Origin: Phycisphaerales bacterium
Lineage (GTDB): Bacteria; Planctomycetota; Phycisphaerae; Sedimentisphaerales; Anaerobacaceae
NCBI GenBank assembly: GCA_030602885.1
Contig: JAUVYV010000006.1
Span: 29,913 to 93,912, forward strand
Direction: 5' to 3'
Length of the DNA stretch: 64,000 nucleotides
This document shows, piece by piece, positions 47,727 to 56,632 of the stretch. Positions within the stretch are counted from its first letter, which is position 1. The number at the start of each line of letters is the position of its first letter. A model generated the notes under the pieces. That model searched no databases and had not been told where the DNA came from. It was given only the letters and a program-made list of their open reading frames with translations. A program made the translations under genes and the position numbers.

Positions 47727-48434
47727 ATGAAGAGGTACCTGCGAGACAGTGAGTGTTTGGTGATGAGCCGGGACGAGGTGCGGGCGTTCGATTCGTGGGC
47801 GATAAATGAGCTTGGCGTGCCGGGCGTGGTGCTGATGGAGAACGCGGGTCGCAGTTGTGCCGAACTGATAGAGGAGAAACTGGCGCGGGTGGAGCATGCG
47901 AAGGTTTGCATATTCTGCGGGACGGGTAACAACGGGGGTGACGGGTTTGTGATAGCGAGGCAGCTTTTGAACAGTGGTTTGAAGGTTGTGACAGTGCTAT
48001 GTGGCGAGAGGAGCAAGGTGAAGGGTGATGCGAAGGTGAATCTTGACATTCTGGAAGGGCTTGGGGCATCTATTGAGCAGTTGGATATGAGCGGGGGAGA
48101 GGATATTGAGGAGAATGTTTCAGAGTTTGCCACGGGCTGTGCTATGGTTGTTGACGGATTGTTCGGTACGGGTTTTCGGGGGGAGCTTCGGGACGAATAC
48201 AAACGGTTGATAGAAAGTATGAACAGACAGAGCTGTCCGATATTTTCGGTGGACATACCATCCGGTCTGGATTGCGATACGGGTGAGGAGCTTGGTGCGG
48301 CGATAAAGGCGAGCTGGACGGTTACGTTTGCAGCGGTCAAGCGTGGTTTTGTTCGGGAGGGGGCGCAGCGGTTTACGGGCGAGGTATATGTGGCCTCGAT
48401 AGGAGTGGAGCCGCATTACAGGGGGGCGGTTTAG
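47727..48434 (+). CDS. nnrE: NAD(P)H-hydrate epimerase (YjeF N-terminal domain)
   Basis: A 235-aa protein with the YjeF_N fold. It interconverts R- and S-NAD(P)HX in metabolite repair. Motifs are MSRDEVRAFDSWAI, VVLMENAGRSCAELI, CGTGNNGGDGFVIARQLL, MVVDGLFGTGFRGEL and VDIPSGLDCDTGE (binding Asp), and CVTFAAVK-like WTVTFAAVKRGF near the end. The C-terminal dehydratase domain of E. coli YjeF is absent. A perfect promoter lies so close that the message lacks a normal ribosome site. Its stop overlaps the convergent coiled-coil gene stop. Confidence 0.9.
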   Translation: MKRYLRDSECLVMSRDEVRAFDSWAINELGVPGVVLMENAGRSCAELIEEKLARVEHAKVCIFCGTGNNGGDGFVIARQLLNSGLKVVTVLCGERSKVKGDAKVNLDILEGLGASIEQLDMSGGEDIEENVSEFATGCAMVVDGLFGTGFRGELRDEYKRLIESMNRQSCPIFSVDIPSGLDCDTGEELGAAIKASWTVTFAAVKRGFVREGAQRFTGEVYVASIGVEPHYRGAV

Positions 48435-49879
48435 AAGGCGCCAGGTTTGCCGGCCTGTGTCTTGTATCCGATGAAGTAGAGGAATCTCTCGGTGTTCAGG
48501 ATAGGAATGGAGAGGTCCTGCGCCTGTTTTTCGACCTGTCTGTACTGAGAGAGCATATCGAGTGCGCGTTCGTACCTTTCTATCGCGTTGGGGTAGATTT
48601 CGGTTTCCTCGAATGTAGGCTTTCTGGGGACATCGGGTTCGGAGCCGAGTACGACGAAATCGGTGTTTACCGAGACGGTATCTGTGACGGCGCCACCCCA
48701 TTTTTCTATTAGAGCATTTATTTTGTCAATGCCGTCAAGGTCGGGGATGCGGTCGCTATTGAGGTCGAAGTCGCCGGCGACGACGAAGGTGTTTATTTTT
48801 GAGCTGTTCCAGATGAGGTTTGCGATATTATCATCTTCAACGATGGGGTTTTTGGGATTTGAGCGAACGATGCGTGCGGCGGAGATGTTTTTCGAGATGT
48901 TGTAAACTTCGATTTCCGCCTTTCCTTTGCCGTCTCTCGGGATGGGCAGGTGCTTGTCATAAACGGAGAATGTGAGCCCTCTGTAGATGCGGTCGTCGCT
49001 TCCGAGGTTGATTTGGACGGTTTTGGTCTGCTGGTCAACGAGTATTATCCTGCCGTCGGGCTCAAAGGCGGCGACTTCGGTGTCGGGTGGAGGTTTTATG
49101 GGCCAGACGTTTTCTTTCAGGATTCGCTGTATTCTGTCCTGCGACATTCTGAGCTCTGCCTGTATTCTGAGGAGCTGCCTGTTTGTTTCGTCACCGGCGT
49201 CTTTTTCCTGCTGGAGGCGTGCGTAGAGGTCCCGGACCTGTTCTTCGGTATTTTTTTCGAGGAGGGTCTTTAGCTCGTTGTAGTCGGTCTGGATTCTATT
49301 TACCTGCTGTGCGTATTGCTCTTTTTCGACGAGGAGCTTTTCTTCTTTTTCGCGGTTTACCTGCGTCATGTCGTCGAAGCGATTCTGGAGGTCGTCGAGC
49401 TGCCGGCCGAGTGCGAGGTCGGCGTCCTTGGAGTTTTGCAGTGCAGCAGAAAGCCGGTCGGCGAGCTGGAGCATGGCCGTAGCGTTGGGGTCGGAGGTTG
49501 CGAGTTCGGGGTGCTGTTTTGTGAGCTGCTGGAGAGTTTCGCTGACCTTTCGGACGGCGTTATCGACTTTGACCTCGGCGGAGGTATTTTCGGGCGGCCC
49601 CGGGACAATGAGGGTTACGGTCTGGTCGAGGTACCGGCTCATCTTACCGAGATATGTTTCCTGCGTTTTTTTTGTGCCGACGAGCGTCCCTATTTTCTGC
49701 ACCTCTGTTGCGGAGGCAAATTCCCTGAGCTGTTTGAGGGAGTTGTCAGCGAGCGTTCTTTGCTCCTCGAATTTGATGTAGAAGACTATGGCAAGTATAG
49801 CTGTGACGACAAAAAGGATGAAAAGAGCGATGGTGGCGTACAGCCAAGTGTCAGTCTGGCGTCTCGGGCCTGCCGGCAT
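48431..49879 (-). CDS. Membrane protein with long coiled coil
   Basis: A 482-aa hypothetical protein with one N-terminal transmembrane helix (about 13-34, WLYATIALFILFVVTAILAIVF) and a long coiled coil at about 130-260 (ADLALGRQLDDLQNRFDDMTQVNREKEEK and similar). A C-terminal beta-rich region includes EPDGRIILVDQQTKTVQINLGSDDRIYRGLTF and ADFDLNSDRIPDLDGIDKINALIEKWGG. It probably acts in the periplasm or at the envelope. No family was recognised. GAGGAG lies about nine bases before the ATG. Its TAA overlaps the TAG of nnrE on the opposite strand. Confidence 0.75.
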   Translation of the reverse strand: MPAGPRRQTDTWLYATIALFILFVVTAILAIVFYIKFEEQRTLADNSLKQLREFASATEVQKIGTLVGTKKTQETYLGKMSRYLDQTVTLIVPGPPENTSAEVKVDNAVRKVSETLQQLTKQHPELATSDPNATAMLQLADRLSAALQNSKDADLALGRQLDDLQNRFDDMTQVNREKEEKLLVEKEQYAQQVNRIQTDYNELKTLLEKNTEEQVRDLYARLQQEKDAGDETNRQLLRIQAELRMSQDRIQRILKENVWPIKPPPDTEVAAFEPDGRIILVDQQTKTVQINLGSDDRIYRGLTFSVYDKHLPIPRDGKGKAEIEVYNISKNISAARIVRSNPKNPIVEDDNIANLIWNSSKINTFVVAGDFDLNSDRIPDLDGIDKINALIEKWGGAVTDTVSVNTDFVVLGSEPDVPRKPTFEETEIYPNAIERYERALDMLSQYRQVEKQAQDLSIPILNTERFLYFIGYKTQAGKPGAF

Positions 49880-50035
49880 AGTAACGACTCCTCAGAAATA
49901 CACAAAAATGGGTTCTACGTTAAAATAGACAATATATTATCGTCTCAAACAGGGATAAAGTCAACGAAAAAATAGCGAGTGTGGTTTTTTGCATTTTTAA
50001 GGCAGTTTGTTATCGGACGGATGAGATTTGCGGGT

Positions 50036-50434
50036 TCAGTATTGCAGAAAGAGCGAGCCCCACTGGGTCTTCATAAACTGTCTGATACGGTGCTTTCCGA
50101 TGGTTGGATACCAGAGGAAATCGTGGTAGAGATTCGAGGCGAAAGGCGCCCAGGCGACGAGTGGTGAGTGTAGGAGGGGCTTTTCGAGGAATCTAAGTGG
50201 GCCTATTCTTAGCATTTGGTCGCCGGCGATGACGAGCGATTTCTTTGTGGTAAAGTGGAAGTTGACCTCTGAGAGAGGAGCGCTGAGGATTTCGATGTTT
50301 TCAGGGTCTGCGACGGAGTCGGAGGAGGAGATTAAGTTCCGGTATTCGGCAAGGCGCAAGAGCTTTGCGTAGTCGTCGAGGACGGTTTCGGGGGTGGTTT
50401 TGAGTACTGCCACTTTTGCTTTTTGTGTATTCAC
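50036..50434 (-). pseudogene. Internally deleted DUF362-family gene remnant
   Basis: The 132-codon frame begins like a DUF362 protein (KAKVAVLKTTPETVLDDYAKLLRLAEY). After about residue 37 it jumps to what looks like the extreme C-terminus of the same family (EVNFHFTTKKSLVI, YHDFLWYPTIGKHRIRQFMKTQWGSLF). The whole Cys- and Asp-bearing centre, some 250 residues in the family as I recall it, is missing, yet the frame stays open. This is read as an in-frame deletion relic, not a functional protein. A genuine small derivative cannot be excluded. Confidence 0.6.
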
Positions 50435-50540
50435 TGGGATTTCCCATATATACCCTACTCAGTTATCCCGAGTAAGCTGTCGGAATAGGGACTAAGAGTC
50501 TCTCCTGATGGGATGTCAAGTCCGTCTTAAAAGTCAAGCT

Positions 50541-50556
50541 TAGAGCCTATCCTAAT
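50541..50556 (-). repeat. 16-bp dispersed motif shared with 3624-3640
   Basis: On the minus strand this reads ATTAGGATAGGCTCTA; the same 15-bp core occurs on the plus strand at 3624-3638. It resembles a short insertion-sequence end, but no transposase is near either copy. Confidence 0.35.
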
Positions 50557-50675
50557 AACTCAATCTGTCCGGCTGCTTCTCGGAGGTGTATCGTCCGGAA
50601 AAGTACCCAAAACACGAATTTGGCAGTCAATTATCAATCATTTGACATACCTTAACCAGTGTTGGCGGCTGGGAA

Positions 50676-50957
50676 TTATTCGAATGAGTGGCCGCAGGTG
50701 TCGGTGGTGATGTGCTCTGATTTTGTTCGGGGGTATTTTCTGCAGTTGAGGGGGCGAACGGGGTAGATTGCACAGGTGCAGAGGCCTTGCTCGTCGGTTC
50801 GCAGGAATGGGCAGGGATTGGGTAGTTTACAGCAGGCACCGCAGCGGATACATTTACCCTGGCGATTTTTATCGACCGGCAGAAAGGCGGTAACGGTGCG
50901 TTTGAGCTTTGCAGCCCAGGTGTTTTTTGAAGGACTCTTTATTTCTTTTATGGTCAT
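50676..50957 (-). CDS. YkgJ-type cysteine cluster protein
   Basis: A 93-aa protein with the CxxCGxCC pattern (KCIRCGACCKLPNPCPFL), CTCAIYPVRPLNCRKYP and a C-terminal CGHSF, matching the YkgJ/Fe-S-zinc cluster family (UPF0153). These bind a metal or Fe-S centre; the function is not settled. The ATG at 50957 starts MTIKEIKS; an upstream in-frame start at 51041 would lie only 8 nt from the divergent sigma factor gene and is unlikely. Confidence 0.8.
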   Translation of the reverse strand: MTIKEIKSPSKNTWAAKLKRTVTAFLPVDKNRQGKCIRCGACCKLPNPCPFLRTDEQGLCTCAIYPVRPLNCRKYPRTKSEHITTDTCGHSFE

Positions 50958-51048
50958 ATATACCCCGGAGCAAGGATAGCGATTTTCGCAAATTATGCAA
51001 TAAACAAGAATCGCTGGGCGTCTTAATTCGCAGAAAAGCAAGCTTTCT

Positions 51049-51573
51049 ATGGCAGAGAAGGACTTAGAGCAGGTAATTATCGGCTGCAGGAGCGGCGATG
51101 AGCGAAGTTTTTCAGAGCTGGTGGATTTGTATGGGAGGCGGTGTTACGGTTACTTCTACCGGCTGACGGGCAACCGGGTCGTGAGTGAAGACTTGCTGAG
51201 CGAGCTATTTGTCAAATTAGTGGAGAAGATAAAGTCGTACCGTGGGGGGGCTTTCGAGAGCTGGCTGTTTACGATTGCGTCGAACATTTTTCACGACCAT
51301 CTGAGAGCCAAACAGCGTCAGCAAAAGCTGCTCAAAGGGAAAAGAGAGCAGCTTGAGTCGAAAGCAGCCGATACAGGACGGGACGACGTGAGGTTTGATA
51401 GGGTGCAGACGCAGCTTGAGAAGCTGGATAGTGAGGTGCGAGAGGTGATAATGTTGCGATACTACTCGGAGTTGAGCTTCAAGGAGATAGCGGCTATGAG
51501 GGGCGAGCCGATAGGGACAACTTTATCGAAGGTGCACCGGGGACTGAAGAAGCTGCGAGAGCTGATGGAGTAA
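51049..51573 (+). CDS. ECF-type RNA polymerase sigma factor
   Basis: A 174-aa group 4 sigma factor. Region 2 spans about 10-75 (VIIGCRSGDERSFSELVDLYGRRCYGYFYRLTG, DLLSELFVKLVEKI, FESWLFTIASNIFHDHLR). Region 4 spans about 115-170 (LDSEVREVIMLRYYSELSFKEIAAMRGEPIGTTLSKVHRGLKKLRE). It would direct transcription of an envelope-stress-type regulon. The next gene starts one base after its stop, so it is co-transcribed with a membrane-anchored candidate anti-sigma factor. Confidence 0.92.
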   Translation: MAEKDLEQVIIGCRSGDERSFSELVDLYGRRCYGYFYRLTGNRVVSEDLLSELFVKLVEKIKSYRGGAFESWLFTIASNIFHDHLRAKQRQQKLLKGKREQLESKAADTGRDDVRFDRVQTQLEKLDSEVREVIMLRYYSELSFKEIAAMRGEPIGTTLSKVHRGLKKLRELME

Positions 51574-51574
51574 G

Positions 51575-52102
51575 ATGGCAATGGCTGAATTTGAGAAAGA
51601 AAATCTGAACGAGCTTTTCGAGAGGTTTGTGGATTCAAGGTCGGCTGGTGAGGCGGCTGAGGATATCGAGAAGGGAGAGGCAATTCTGCGCGAGTATGCT
51701 GCGCCCGAGCCGAGCATGAAGGTATTGGCAAAGACCAAGACCATGGTTGCCGAGGCACTAAAGCAGCGCAAGAAACGAGAGCTGCGTCGAGCAGTCTATA
51801 AGGTAGTAGCGGTTTCGGCAGTTTTCTTTATCGTTGCGAGCATTGCGGTGAAGGTATTCGAGCGGGGTCCGGTGGGGTCCGAGGAAAGATTAGCAGCTTT
51901 TGTGATACCGAATGCGGTTTGGGAGGGTGATGATATTGCGGCGGACGATGCGGATATAGCGGTTCTGACGGCGGAGGTGAATCAGATAGCCGACGAGCTT
52001 CTGGCACTGCGGTTGGGTGACAACGGGACGAACGGCCAGGGGGGAGTATATGACGCGGAGATGGAACTGATAGAGATAAACAGTGATTTTTGGAAAGGAT
52101 AG
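51575..52102 (+). CDS. Putative membrane anti-sigma factor
   Basis: A 175-aa protein with an N-terminal acidic helical cytosolic part (about 1-70), one transmembrane helix (about 75-92, VYKVVAVSAVFFIVASIAV), and an acidic external domain (DDIAADDADIAVLTAEVNQIADELLAL). Topology and position directly behind an ECF sigma gene support an anti-sigma role, but no zinc-binding HxxxCxxC motif is present, so the class is uncertain. The stop at 52102 is 4 nt before the next start. Confidence 0.65.
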   Translation: MAMAEFEKENLNELFERFVDSRSAGEAAEDIEKGEAILREYAAPEPSMKVLAKTKTMVAEALKQRKKRELRRAVYKVVAVSAVFFIVASIAVKVFERGPVGSEERLAAFVIPNAVWEGDDIAADDADIAVLTAEVNQIADELLALRLGDNGTNGQGGVYDAEMELIEINSDFWKG

Positions 52103-52106
52103 TAAG

Positions 52107-53039
52107 ATGAGAACGGGCTATGGGCAGGTATTGCTTGTGTTACTGGGGGTGGTTGTGGTTTTCGGGCCGGCGATTTGTGTTGCGGCAGAGCCAGGGGGCG
52201 ATGAGAACATCTGGCTCGATGAGCAGCCGAGGCGCGAGCGGAGGCAATTAAATGAGGAGGCGATTGAGCGGATGATGCAGAGAATACGAGAGGTGGATCC
52301 TCAACATGCAGATGAGCTGGCGCAACTTCGTACGGAAGACCCTGATGCGTTCAGAGTTGCGTTGTGGGGTGCGATTCGTGAGCACATGGAGCAACAGACG
52401 GGGGGGCGACCGGAGCGGATGCGGGGTCGTCGCGAGCAGGGAATGGGTTTTGAGCAGGGAGGCAGACGTGGTGAGCCGGGGCAGGGCCCGATGGCAAGGC
52501 ACGCGGGTGATGGACGCGGAAGAGAGATGATTCGTGAGCGTATGCGCGATAGACACGGCGAATATATCGAATGGCTTGGTGAGAACTATCCGGAGGAAGC
52601 GGAGAAGCTGGAACAGCTTCGCCAAGAGAAGGGCGAGTTGTACATGAGAAAGCTCATGGTGAGCATGAAGAAATATGGGAGGATTTTTCGGGAGTCGAAA
52701 GACAATCCTGAGCTTGCGGCGGTTCTGAAGGATGATATGATTCTCAAGGAGAGAAGGCGTGAGCTTTTGCGTGAAATCAGAACGACGGCGGATGAGGACA
52801 AGAAGCAGGCGCTGATTGGCAAGCTGGAGGATGTTTTGAGCCAGCGGTTCGATTTGATTGTGCGACGTAAGCAGATAACTTACGAGGAGCTTGCGAAGAA
52901 GCTTGCGGAGCTGCAGAAAGAGGTAAAGGAAAAGGAGGCCGAGGTTGGCAAATGGAAGGACGCGGCGTTCAAGCGAGAGAATGTCAAGGGGAGGGTCGAG
53001 AAACTTCTCGGCAAGAATGAGAAGTTCGAGTGGGAGTGA
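52107..53039 (+). CDS. Exported charged coiled-coil protein
   Basis: A 310-aa protein with a signal peptide (about 1-27, ending ICVAAEP). The mature part is rich in Arg, Glu, Gly and Gln, with a low-complexity RGRREQGMGFEQGG-type linker (about 105-150). Long charged helices follow (EEAEKLEQLRQEKGEL, KKLAELQKEVKEKEAEVGKW). It resembles periplasmic stress chaperones of the Spy/CpxP kind only in general character. As the third gene of the sigma/anti-sigma set it may be the periplasmic sensor. An in-frame ATG at 52083 overlaps the upstream gene and lacks the signal peptide arrangement. Confidence 0.6.
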   Translation: MRTGYGQVLLVLLGVVVVFGPAICVAAEPGGDENIWLDEQPRRERRQLNEEAIERMMQRIREVDPQHADELAQLRTEDPDAFRVALWGAIREHMEQQTGGRPERMRGRREQGMGFEQGGRRGEPGQGPMARHAGDGRGREMIRERMRDRHGEYIEWLGENYPEEAEKLEQLRQEKGELYMRKLMVSMKKYGRIFRESKDNPELAAVLKDDMILKERRRELLREIRTTADEDKKQALIGKLEDVLSQRFDLIVRRKQITYEELAKKLAELQKEVKEKEAEVGKWKDAAFKRENVKGRVEKLLGKNEKFEWE

Positions 53040-53107
53040 GGTTACGGGTTACAGGTTGCAGGTTGAATGAGTCGGGGTCTTGCGTGGAAGCGTGAGGCCC
53101 TGTTTTT

Positions 53108-53956
53108 TTATGGTTTTTTTCGGAACTGTTCGAGCTTTGTTGCTTTTTTGAGGATTCGTTTTTCGTCCGTGGTGAGGGCGTGAATACCATGGTCGTGGAC
53201 TTTTTTTAGGACACGGTCCACTTCGATACGGAGTTTCCTCTCGGCGGTGACATCTTTTTGCCATTTTGTCGCCTTGAACCTCAGTTTCCATTTCGCCCGC
53301 CAGGATTCAGAGAAGACGTAGATAGCGCCCGCGGCGGCACCGGCAAGATGACAGAGGTCACCGCCGGCGTTTTCGCCTCTAAGGCCGAGGAGACTAACGA
53401 GTATGCAAATCAGCGCCAGCAGCATCATTGGAATAGGAAAAATACCCCAGACATAGACCCGCAGTTTTGGGAATAGGATCGCGACCACTACGACAATTCC
53501 GAAAATTGCACCCGAGGCGCCAATGAGCGAGCCTGCGGACATTATCCCAAGCAGGGCCAACATGGAGTATACGATACCGCCGACTGCACCACAGGTAAGA
53601 TAGAAGATGAGGAACTTCCTTGGTCCCCAGAGGCGTTCGAGGATGGAGCCAAAGAAGTACAGCCAGAGCATATTCCATAGAATGTGGCCAAGATCAGCGT
53701 GGAGGAACTGATATGTTATTGGCCGCCACAACTGGATTGCTGTGAAGAGGTTTTGCGGAAACACGGAAAACCAGCTTACCGCGATACCGGCGATATGCCC
53801 CGAGATGGCAGTGGCGAGGAAGATGACAACGTTTATGATGATGATTCTGAGAACGATGTTGGGGGGCTTCGGGAAAAGCGAGCGCAGAGATACACCCGAA
53901 TAGCCGTGTTGCGGCCGATAGCCTTGCTGAGTGTAGTCTCTGTCATAGAGTCCCAT
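53108..53956 (-). CDS. Rhomboid family intramembrane serine protease
   Basis: A 282-aa protein with six transmembrane helices. The rhomboid features are present: WRPITYQFLHADLGHILWNMLWLYFFG, the catalytic serine in GASGAIFGIV, and the catalytic histidine in LCHLAGAAAGAIYV. A C-terminal basic cytosolic tail of about 75 residues (RKLRIEVDRVLKKVHDHGIHALTTDEKRILKKAT) resembles the short helical extension found on many planctomycete rhomboids. Substrates are unknown. Confidence 0.92.
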   Translation of the reverse strand: MGLYDRDYTQQGYRPQHGYSGVSLRSLFPKPPNIVLRIIIINVVIFLATAISGHIAGIAVSWFSVFPQNLFTAIQLWRPITYQFLHADLGHILWNMLWLYFFGSILERLWGPRKFLIFYLTCGAVGGIVYSMLALLGIMSAGSLIGASGAIFGIVVVVAILFPKLRVYVWGIFPIPMMLLALICILVSLLGLRGENAGGDLCHLAGAAAGAIYVFSESWRAKWKLRFKATKWQKDVTAERKLRIEVDRVLKKVHDHGIHALTTDEKRILKKATKLEQFRKKP

Positions 53957-54166
53957 AGGATCAGTCCGGTAAAGGGCACACGGCTTAAAACGAGTCCAGT
54001 TTATACATCGGCGATTTTAGCAGATGTTCGGCAAAAAGAAAAGAAGAGTAAAGGGCGAAGCTGCAAAAGCGAAGATGTAAGGCGGGGGTGCGACTGTGGT
54101 ATATCGGGCTAAGGCGTTATTCCGGCGGGCTAAGCGGCAAGAGCGGAAGCGGCCTGAGCGGGCTAT

Positions 54167-56593
54167 TTAGTAGATTTTCTCATAGGGCCACATAGCCACG
54201 CCGCCATCGAGGACTCGAACATTCTCGAAGCCGGCCGCCTTGAGGACAATGGCCGCTTCATAGCCGCGGAGCGAAATCTGGCCGAAGGTGACAATCTCCT
54301 TGCCGGCTGGTATTTCATCGAGCCGTCCCCGCAGAGAGGCCAATGGAATCAGCACGGCGCGGGGCAGTCGGACCTGCTCATACTCGCCGGGGCTGCGGAC
54401 ATCGAGGAAGAAGAAGTCTTTCTTTTCCGCGAGCATTTTTTGGACCTGGGCGGCGGATATTCCGACCATGTGGCCGTCGAGTTTGTTTCTGGCAATATTC
54501 GCCGCGGTAATTATGTTGTCCATTGCCGGCGAGTACGGGGGCGCGTAACAGAGGTCGAGGTTGGCGAGCTGGTCGGTGGTCATACCGGCGGTGATTGCGG
54601 TGGCGGCAACGTCAATTCTTTTGTCACCGGCGCCTGGGCCGACGGCCTGTGCCCCGAGGAGTCGTCTGGTGTCACTATCGACGACGAGCTTTAGCATAAG
54701 GATTTTTGCTGTGGGCATATAATTGGCCCTGTCGGGCGCGGGGGCGAGCGACGTGGTGACTTTGTAGCCGAGCTGCTTTGCCGCTGTTTCAGTGAGTCCG
54801 GTTCGTGCGACACAGTAATCGAAGACTTTGCAAACGGTGCTCTCGAGGACGCCGGGAAAGGTATCGTCGCCGCCGCAGAGGTTGATTGCGGCAACTCGCC
54901 CCTGCTTGTTTGCGGTGGAGCCGAGTGGTACGTAGCAGGGCTTGGCGGTGAGGATGTCGGTGGACTCGACACAGTCACCGGCGGCGTATATGTCGGGGTC
55001 TGAGGTTTGCATGTGCGTATCGACCTTGATGGCGCCTGTTTCGCCGAGCTCGAGTCCGGCCTTCTGAGCGAGGGCGATGTTGGGCCTGACGCCGATACCC
55101 ATTATGACGATGTCAGCCGACAGTGTGCCTTTGTCGGTTACGACGGTGCGGACCTTGCCGTCGCGGCCCTCGAAGGACGTGACCTTTGTATTTGTCAGAA
55201 CCTTTACGCCGTTTGATTCGAGGTGCAGCTCGACAAGGCGCGCCATTTCGGGGTCGAGAATACGAAGAGTATATGGGAGCAGCTCGACTATAGTGACGCG
55301 AGAGCCGGTATTGACAAGTGCTTCGGTTGTTTCCATACCGATAAGACCACCACCGACGATGACAACGTCTCTTGCCCTTCCTGCGGAGAGGACATCCTTG
55401 ATACCCTCGGCGTCTTTGACCCCGTGAAGGCAGAAGATGTTGTCGAGGTTGTGTCCTGGTATTGAGGGTCGGACGGGAAAAGCGCCTGTGGCGAGGACGA
55501 GCTTGTCGTAGTCGAAGCAGGATTCGTCTGCGGTGGTGAGGTCGCGGACGCACACGCGTTTTTTGCTCCGGTCAATCTCAGTTGCCTCTGTGCGACTTAA
55601 AATGCGGACATTTTTGACCTTCTGGAAGAAGACAGCGTCACGGAGAGCGCCCATAGGGGTGCTCATAAGGTCGGAATGGTTTTTGACCTGTCCGGAGATG
55701 TAGTAAGGCAGGCCGCAGCCGGCGTAAGAGAGAAACTCGCCTTTTTCGACGACGGTGACGGAGGCGTTTGGTATGAGGCGAATGACCTTCGATGCGACCT
55801 TGGGCCCTGCGGTGACGCCGCCGATTATGACGACCTTGAAGGGGCTGGGTTCTTTTGCCTGCTCGATTTGTTTTAGTTCGGCGGGGTCTGCCATAGGCAA
55901 GTGGATGTCAATCTGAGCGCCGCCAAGGTCTGCTTTTGCGGTGGTTACGGTTCCTCCAAGCACTTCGACGACGGCCTTGACGAAGGAAAGTCCGAGTCCT
56001 GTTCCGGGCCGAGCGGAATCTCTGGCGGCGGGGGCGCGATAGAATGGCTCGAAGACTTTTTCGCGGAGGGATTCGGGAATTCCGACACCTGAGTCGGCGA
56101 CGGAAAGGCGTACGATGCTTTCGGCAGGTGTTGTTGAGACAGCAAGGCGGATTCGGCCGTGGGCCGGTGTGTACTTGAAGGCGTTATCCACAAGGGCATC
56201 GACCACCTCGGCGAGGATTGGTTCAGTACCCCTGATGTAGGCGGAGCCGGCGTCGGTTTTGAGTTCGAAAGTAACGTTGGACTGGAGGGCTTTTTGTTCA
56301 TACTTACTCTGAGCTCTTCGGACGATTGCGGTAACATCGGCGAGGCCCTTTCCCGGGCCGTGTCCGGCCAGCGCCGAGACAACGGCGAGCATTCGGCGGA
56401 CGGTTGCGACGCTTTGTTCGCAGCGGATGTTGGCCCTTGTGACGAGGTCCATCTGCTTTGGCGTCAGAGGGCCTGCGACGTCGCCGGCGAGTGCTTTTAG
56501 AATCATGCTGACGGTGCTGATGGGCGACTGGAGTTGGTGCGCGACGAGGGAGGCAAACTGGAGTATGTCGGATTCGTCCGGTACGTTCTTCAT
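54167..56593 (-). CDS. Histidine kinase-CoA-disulfide reductase-rhodanese fusion
   Basis: An 808-aa protein joining three modules. Residues 1-235 form a cytosolic histidine kinase: H-box VAHQLQSPI with His19, N-box VDNAFKYTP, DSGVGIP and GTGLGLSF. Residues about 252-700 form an FAD/NAD-dependent CoA-disulfide reductase/NADH oxidase-type protein (VVIIGGVTAGPKVA, redox Cys293 in SYAGCGLPYYISG, VVIVGGGLIGMETTEAL, IYAAGDCVE). Residues about 705-808 form a rhodanese domain, but the active-site Cys is replaced by Gly771 (VTFGQISLRG). The layout suggests a kinase that senses thiol or NADH redox state. It lies 39 nt downstream of a receiver-only response regulator. Confidence 0.9.
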   Translation of the reverse strand: MKNVPDESDILQFASLVAHQLQSPISTVSMILKALAGDVAGPLTPKQMDLVTRANIRCEQSVATVRRMLAVVSALAGHGPGKGLADVTAIVRRAQSKYEQKALQSNVTFELKTDAGSAYIRGTEPILAEVVDALVDNAFKYTPAHGRIRLAVSTTPAESIVRLSVADSGVGIPESLREKVFEPFYRAPAARDSARPGTGLGLSFVKAVVEVLGGTVTTAKADLGGAQIDIHLPMADPAELKQIEQAKEPSPFKVVIIGGVTAGPKVASKVIRLIPNASVTVVEKGEFLSYAGCGLPYYISGQVKNHSDLMSTPMGALRDAVFFQKVKNVRILSRTEATEIDRSKKRVCVRDLTTADESCFDYDKLVLATGAFPVRPSIPGHNLDNIFCLHGVKDAEGIKDVLSAGRARDVVIVGGGLIGMETTEALVNTGSRVTIVELLPYTLRILDPEMARLVELHLESNGVKVLTNTKVTSFEGRDGKVRTVVTDKGTLSADIVIMGIGVRPNIALAQKAGLELGETGAIKVDTHMQTSDPDIYAAGDCVESTDILTAKPCYVPLGSTANKQGRVAAINLCGGDDTFPGVLESTVCKVFDYCVARTGLTETAAKQLGYKVTTSLAPAPDRANYMPTAKILMLKLVVDSDTRRLLGAQAVGPGAGDKRIDVAATAITAGMTTDQLANLDLCYAPPYSPAMDNIITAANIARNKLDGHMVGISAAQVQKMLAEKKDFFFLDVRSPGEYEQVRLPRAVLIPLASLRGRLDEIPAGKEIVTFGQISLRGYEAAIVLKAAGFENVRVLDGGVAMWPYEKIY

Positions 56594-56632
56594 ATCGAAA
56601 CGGGCCTCGAGACTGTGCTGTTTTGTTTGTGT

